Assembly: GCA_002437575.1 (NCBI GenBank)
Contig: DJQK01000150.1
Coordinates: 775 to 15,524, forward strand
Direction: 5' to 3'
DNA: 14,750 nt
Source: Clostridiales bacterium UBA6388
GTDB lineage: Bacteria; Bacillota; Clostridia; Oscillospirales; Oscillospiraceae
The translations under genes and the position numbers were made by a program. The number at the start of each line of letters is the position of its first letter. The stretch's first letter is position 1. Under the pieces are notes generated by a model. The model was not told the origin of the DNA, ran no database searches, and saw only the letters and a program-made list of their open reading frames with translations. Below, one piece after another: positions 13,852-14,750 of this stretch.

Positions 13852-14438
13852 GTTTCTTCCCCAAAGAGCGAGAGAAATTCCTCCCGCGTATATAGTAAAT
13901 TGAGCGCCGACAGCAGCGCGTTTGCGCTCATGTGCGCCGGAAAGCGCAGCTGCTTCAAAAACGCCTCGCGTTTATTTGCGCTGTCCGTTTTTCCGGATAG
14001 TCCGGCGGCGTACAGGTCGAACTTTGTGATGGGCGGCCCCTTTTTTTCTGCCGCCGCGCCGTCTACCTCCGCGCCTGCATTTTGAAGCGCTTCCAAAAGA
14101 ATTTCCTTCGTCATGCCCTCCACGCCGAGAAGTCCCTCTTTTCCGGGCGCGCGCTTGCGCTTTTCCTTGCCGGGGATGTCGGGGATGTAGGCGTGCAGCA
14201 CCCCTTCTTTGGGAAGCGCGCCCTTGAGAAAATTGCGGATGACGAAGCCCGCGCCGTCGGAGTCGGTAAAGATGATGAGCCCTGTCGTTTTAGCCGCCCT
14301 GCGCAGAAGGGTCAAAAGCGCCTTGTCGTGCATCACGCCGAAGCCGCGCGTCTGAAAGATCGTCGTGTCGACGAGCTGCGAGAGCGTGTTCTGGTCGTAC
14401 TTTCCCTCGACGACGATGGCCTGCTTGATCTTAACCAC
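13848..14438 (-). CDS. rnmV: Ribonuclease M5 (Toprim domain, 5S rRNA maturation)
   Basis: A 196-residue Toprim nuclease that cuts the precursor of 5S rRNA. The Toprim signature is complete: E11 in IVVEGKYD and the DxD pair D59-S-D61 in IIFTDSDGAGF. The family-specific blocks YIPDIPGKEKRKRAP (84-98) and KEGLLGVEGMTKEIL (100-114) follow, then a C-terminal helical region (DUF4093 type) with FDLYAAGLSG. The start is GTG at 14438, chosen because AGGAGG (14445-14450) stands 6 bases upstream; no ATG lies nearby. It overlaps holA by 8 bases and the ABC-F gene by 4. Bacillus subtilis rnmV sits beside ksgA, so linkage to holA here is a different setting, consistent with a general translation/replication housekeeping operon. 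Confidence 0.92.
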   Translation of the reverse strand: MVKIKQAIVVEGKYDQNTLSQLVDTTIFQTRGFGVMHDKALLTLLRRAAKTTGLIIFTDSDGAGFVIRNFLKGALPKEGVLHAYIPDIPGKEKRKRAPGKEGLLGVEGMTKEILLEALQNAGAEVDGAAAEKKGPPITKFDLYAAGLSGKTDSANKREAFLKQLRFPAHMSANALLSALNLLYTREEFLSLFGEET

Positions 14439-14750
14439 GCCGCGCCTCCTGACTGAGACGAACCACGAGCACTTCCAAAATGCGCTCGGGGTCGTCCCGG
14501 CTGGTTTTTAAGTCCCGGTCCGCCTGATAGCAGAGCTCTACCGCGGTCTGGCAGAAGGCTTCCGAGACGCTGCGGGCGCTGGTAAAGGTCCTGCCTGCGG
14601 CGTAGCTGCTTTTCAGCCCCGTCAGCTCCATCAGCGCCTGCTGGCCCTTGCCGCAGGATGCGAGCGTTTTGGCGTAAAAGAGCCTTCGAAGCTGCGAGCC
14701 GATCGCGCCTAAAATCGCGATGGGCTCTGTCTGCATGGCGTAGAGCTCCT
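14431..14750 (-). CDS. holA: DNA polymerase III delta subunit, C-terminal part (partial, runs off the window)
   Basis: The minus-strand frame is open to the window edge, reading ELYAMQTEPIAILGAIGSQLRRLFYAK and ending about 106 residues later at TAA 14431-14433. The QTEPIAILGAIGSQLRRL block, the GLKSSYAAGRTF segment and the ADRDLKTSRDDPERILEVLVVRL end match domain III of HolA, the clamp-loader subunit that opens the beta clamp. The collar domain shown here mediates assembly with the other loader subunits. The ATG at 14736 is an internal Met, not the start. The stop overlaps the rnmV start by 8 bases. Confidence 0.87.
   Translation of the reverse strand, partial: ELYAMQTEPIAILGAIGSQLRRLFYAKTLASCGKGQQALMELTGLKSSYAAGRTFTSARSVSEAFCQTAVELCYQADRDLKTSRDDPERILEVLVVRLSQEARRG
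14445..14450 (-). promoter_or_regulatory. Ribosome binding site supporting the GTG start of rnmV
   Basis: A full AGGAGG on the minus strand, 6 bases before GTG 14438, inside the end of holA. It is the main reason to accept the non-ATG start. Confidence 0.75.

Noticed and set aside
14431..14736. A 101-residue independent gene starting at ATG 14736
   Set aside because: The frame stays open to the window edge and the sequence is the C-terminal domain of HolA, so this Met is internal.
1..14750. CRISPR array, insertion sequence, prophage, tRNA or attachment site
   Set aside because: No spaced direct repeats, transposase or phage motifs, or cloverleaf-like sequence was found on either strand by reading; no search tool was available.

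Overview
The window looks like a chromosomal segment of a GC-rich member of the Clostridia, perhaps an Oscillospirales-type gut anaerobe. Support for this is strong AGGAGG-type ribosome sites, sigma-A promoters, an RNase M5 gene (a Firmicutes trait), a BMP-type lipoprotein transporter and a Cys-rich C_GCAxxG_C_C protein of the kind common in anaerobes. Genus-level placement is a guess. No mobile element, CRISPR array, tRNA or rRNA was seen.

Layout. Positions 1-258 hold the 3' end of a probable glycoside hydrolase, followed by a small PspC-domain membrane protein (329-514). From 7537 down to 570 on the minus strand lies a six-gene nucleoside uptake and cleavage locus: BMP-family substrate-binding lipoprotein, two-NBD ABC ATPase, two permeases and two tandem nucleoside hydrolases. 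The five genes from the ATPase onward overlap or sit within 10 bases of each other. Only the lipoprotein gene is separated from the rest, by a 183-base spacer with two hairpins. A divergent adenosine deaminase-family gene (7735-8754) shares the 197-base promoter region with the lipoprotein gene. Next come a minus-strand pair (C_GCAxxG_C_C protein, then a three-TM protein of unknown function), a divergent radical SAM protein (10173-11027), and a tightly coupled minus-strand run entering from the right edge: holA (partial), rnmV, an ABC-F ATPase and a DUF218 membrane protein.

How the genes work together. The central locus reads as a purine/nucleoside salvage unit. The lipoprotein captures nucleosides outside the cell, the ABC complex imports them, the two hydrolases split them to base and ribose, and the deaminase removes the 6-amino group of adenosine. 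The right-hand run joins DNA replication (delta subunit), 5S rRNA maturation and an ABC-F ATPase likely to act on ribosomes.

The three convergent gene junctions (514/570, 8754/8797, 11027/11240) each carry one perfect GC-rich hairpin flanked by an A-run and a T-run, so each probably terminates both directions. Most of the window is recognisable housekeeping or salvage content. I do not see a clear new system. The best leads are two substitutions at expected active-site positions of the deaminase, the structured spacer inside the transporter operon, and the unexplained Cys-rich/membrane protein pair.
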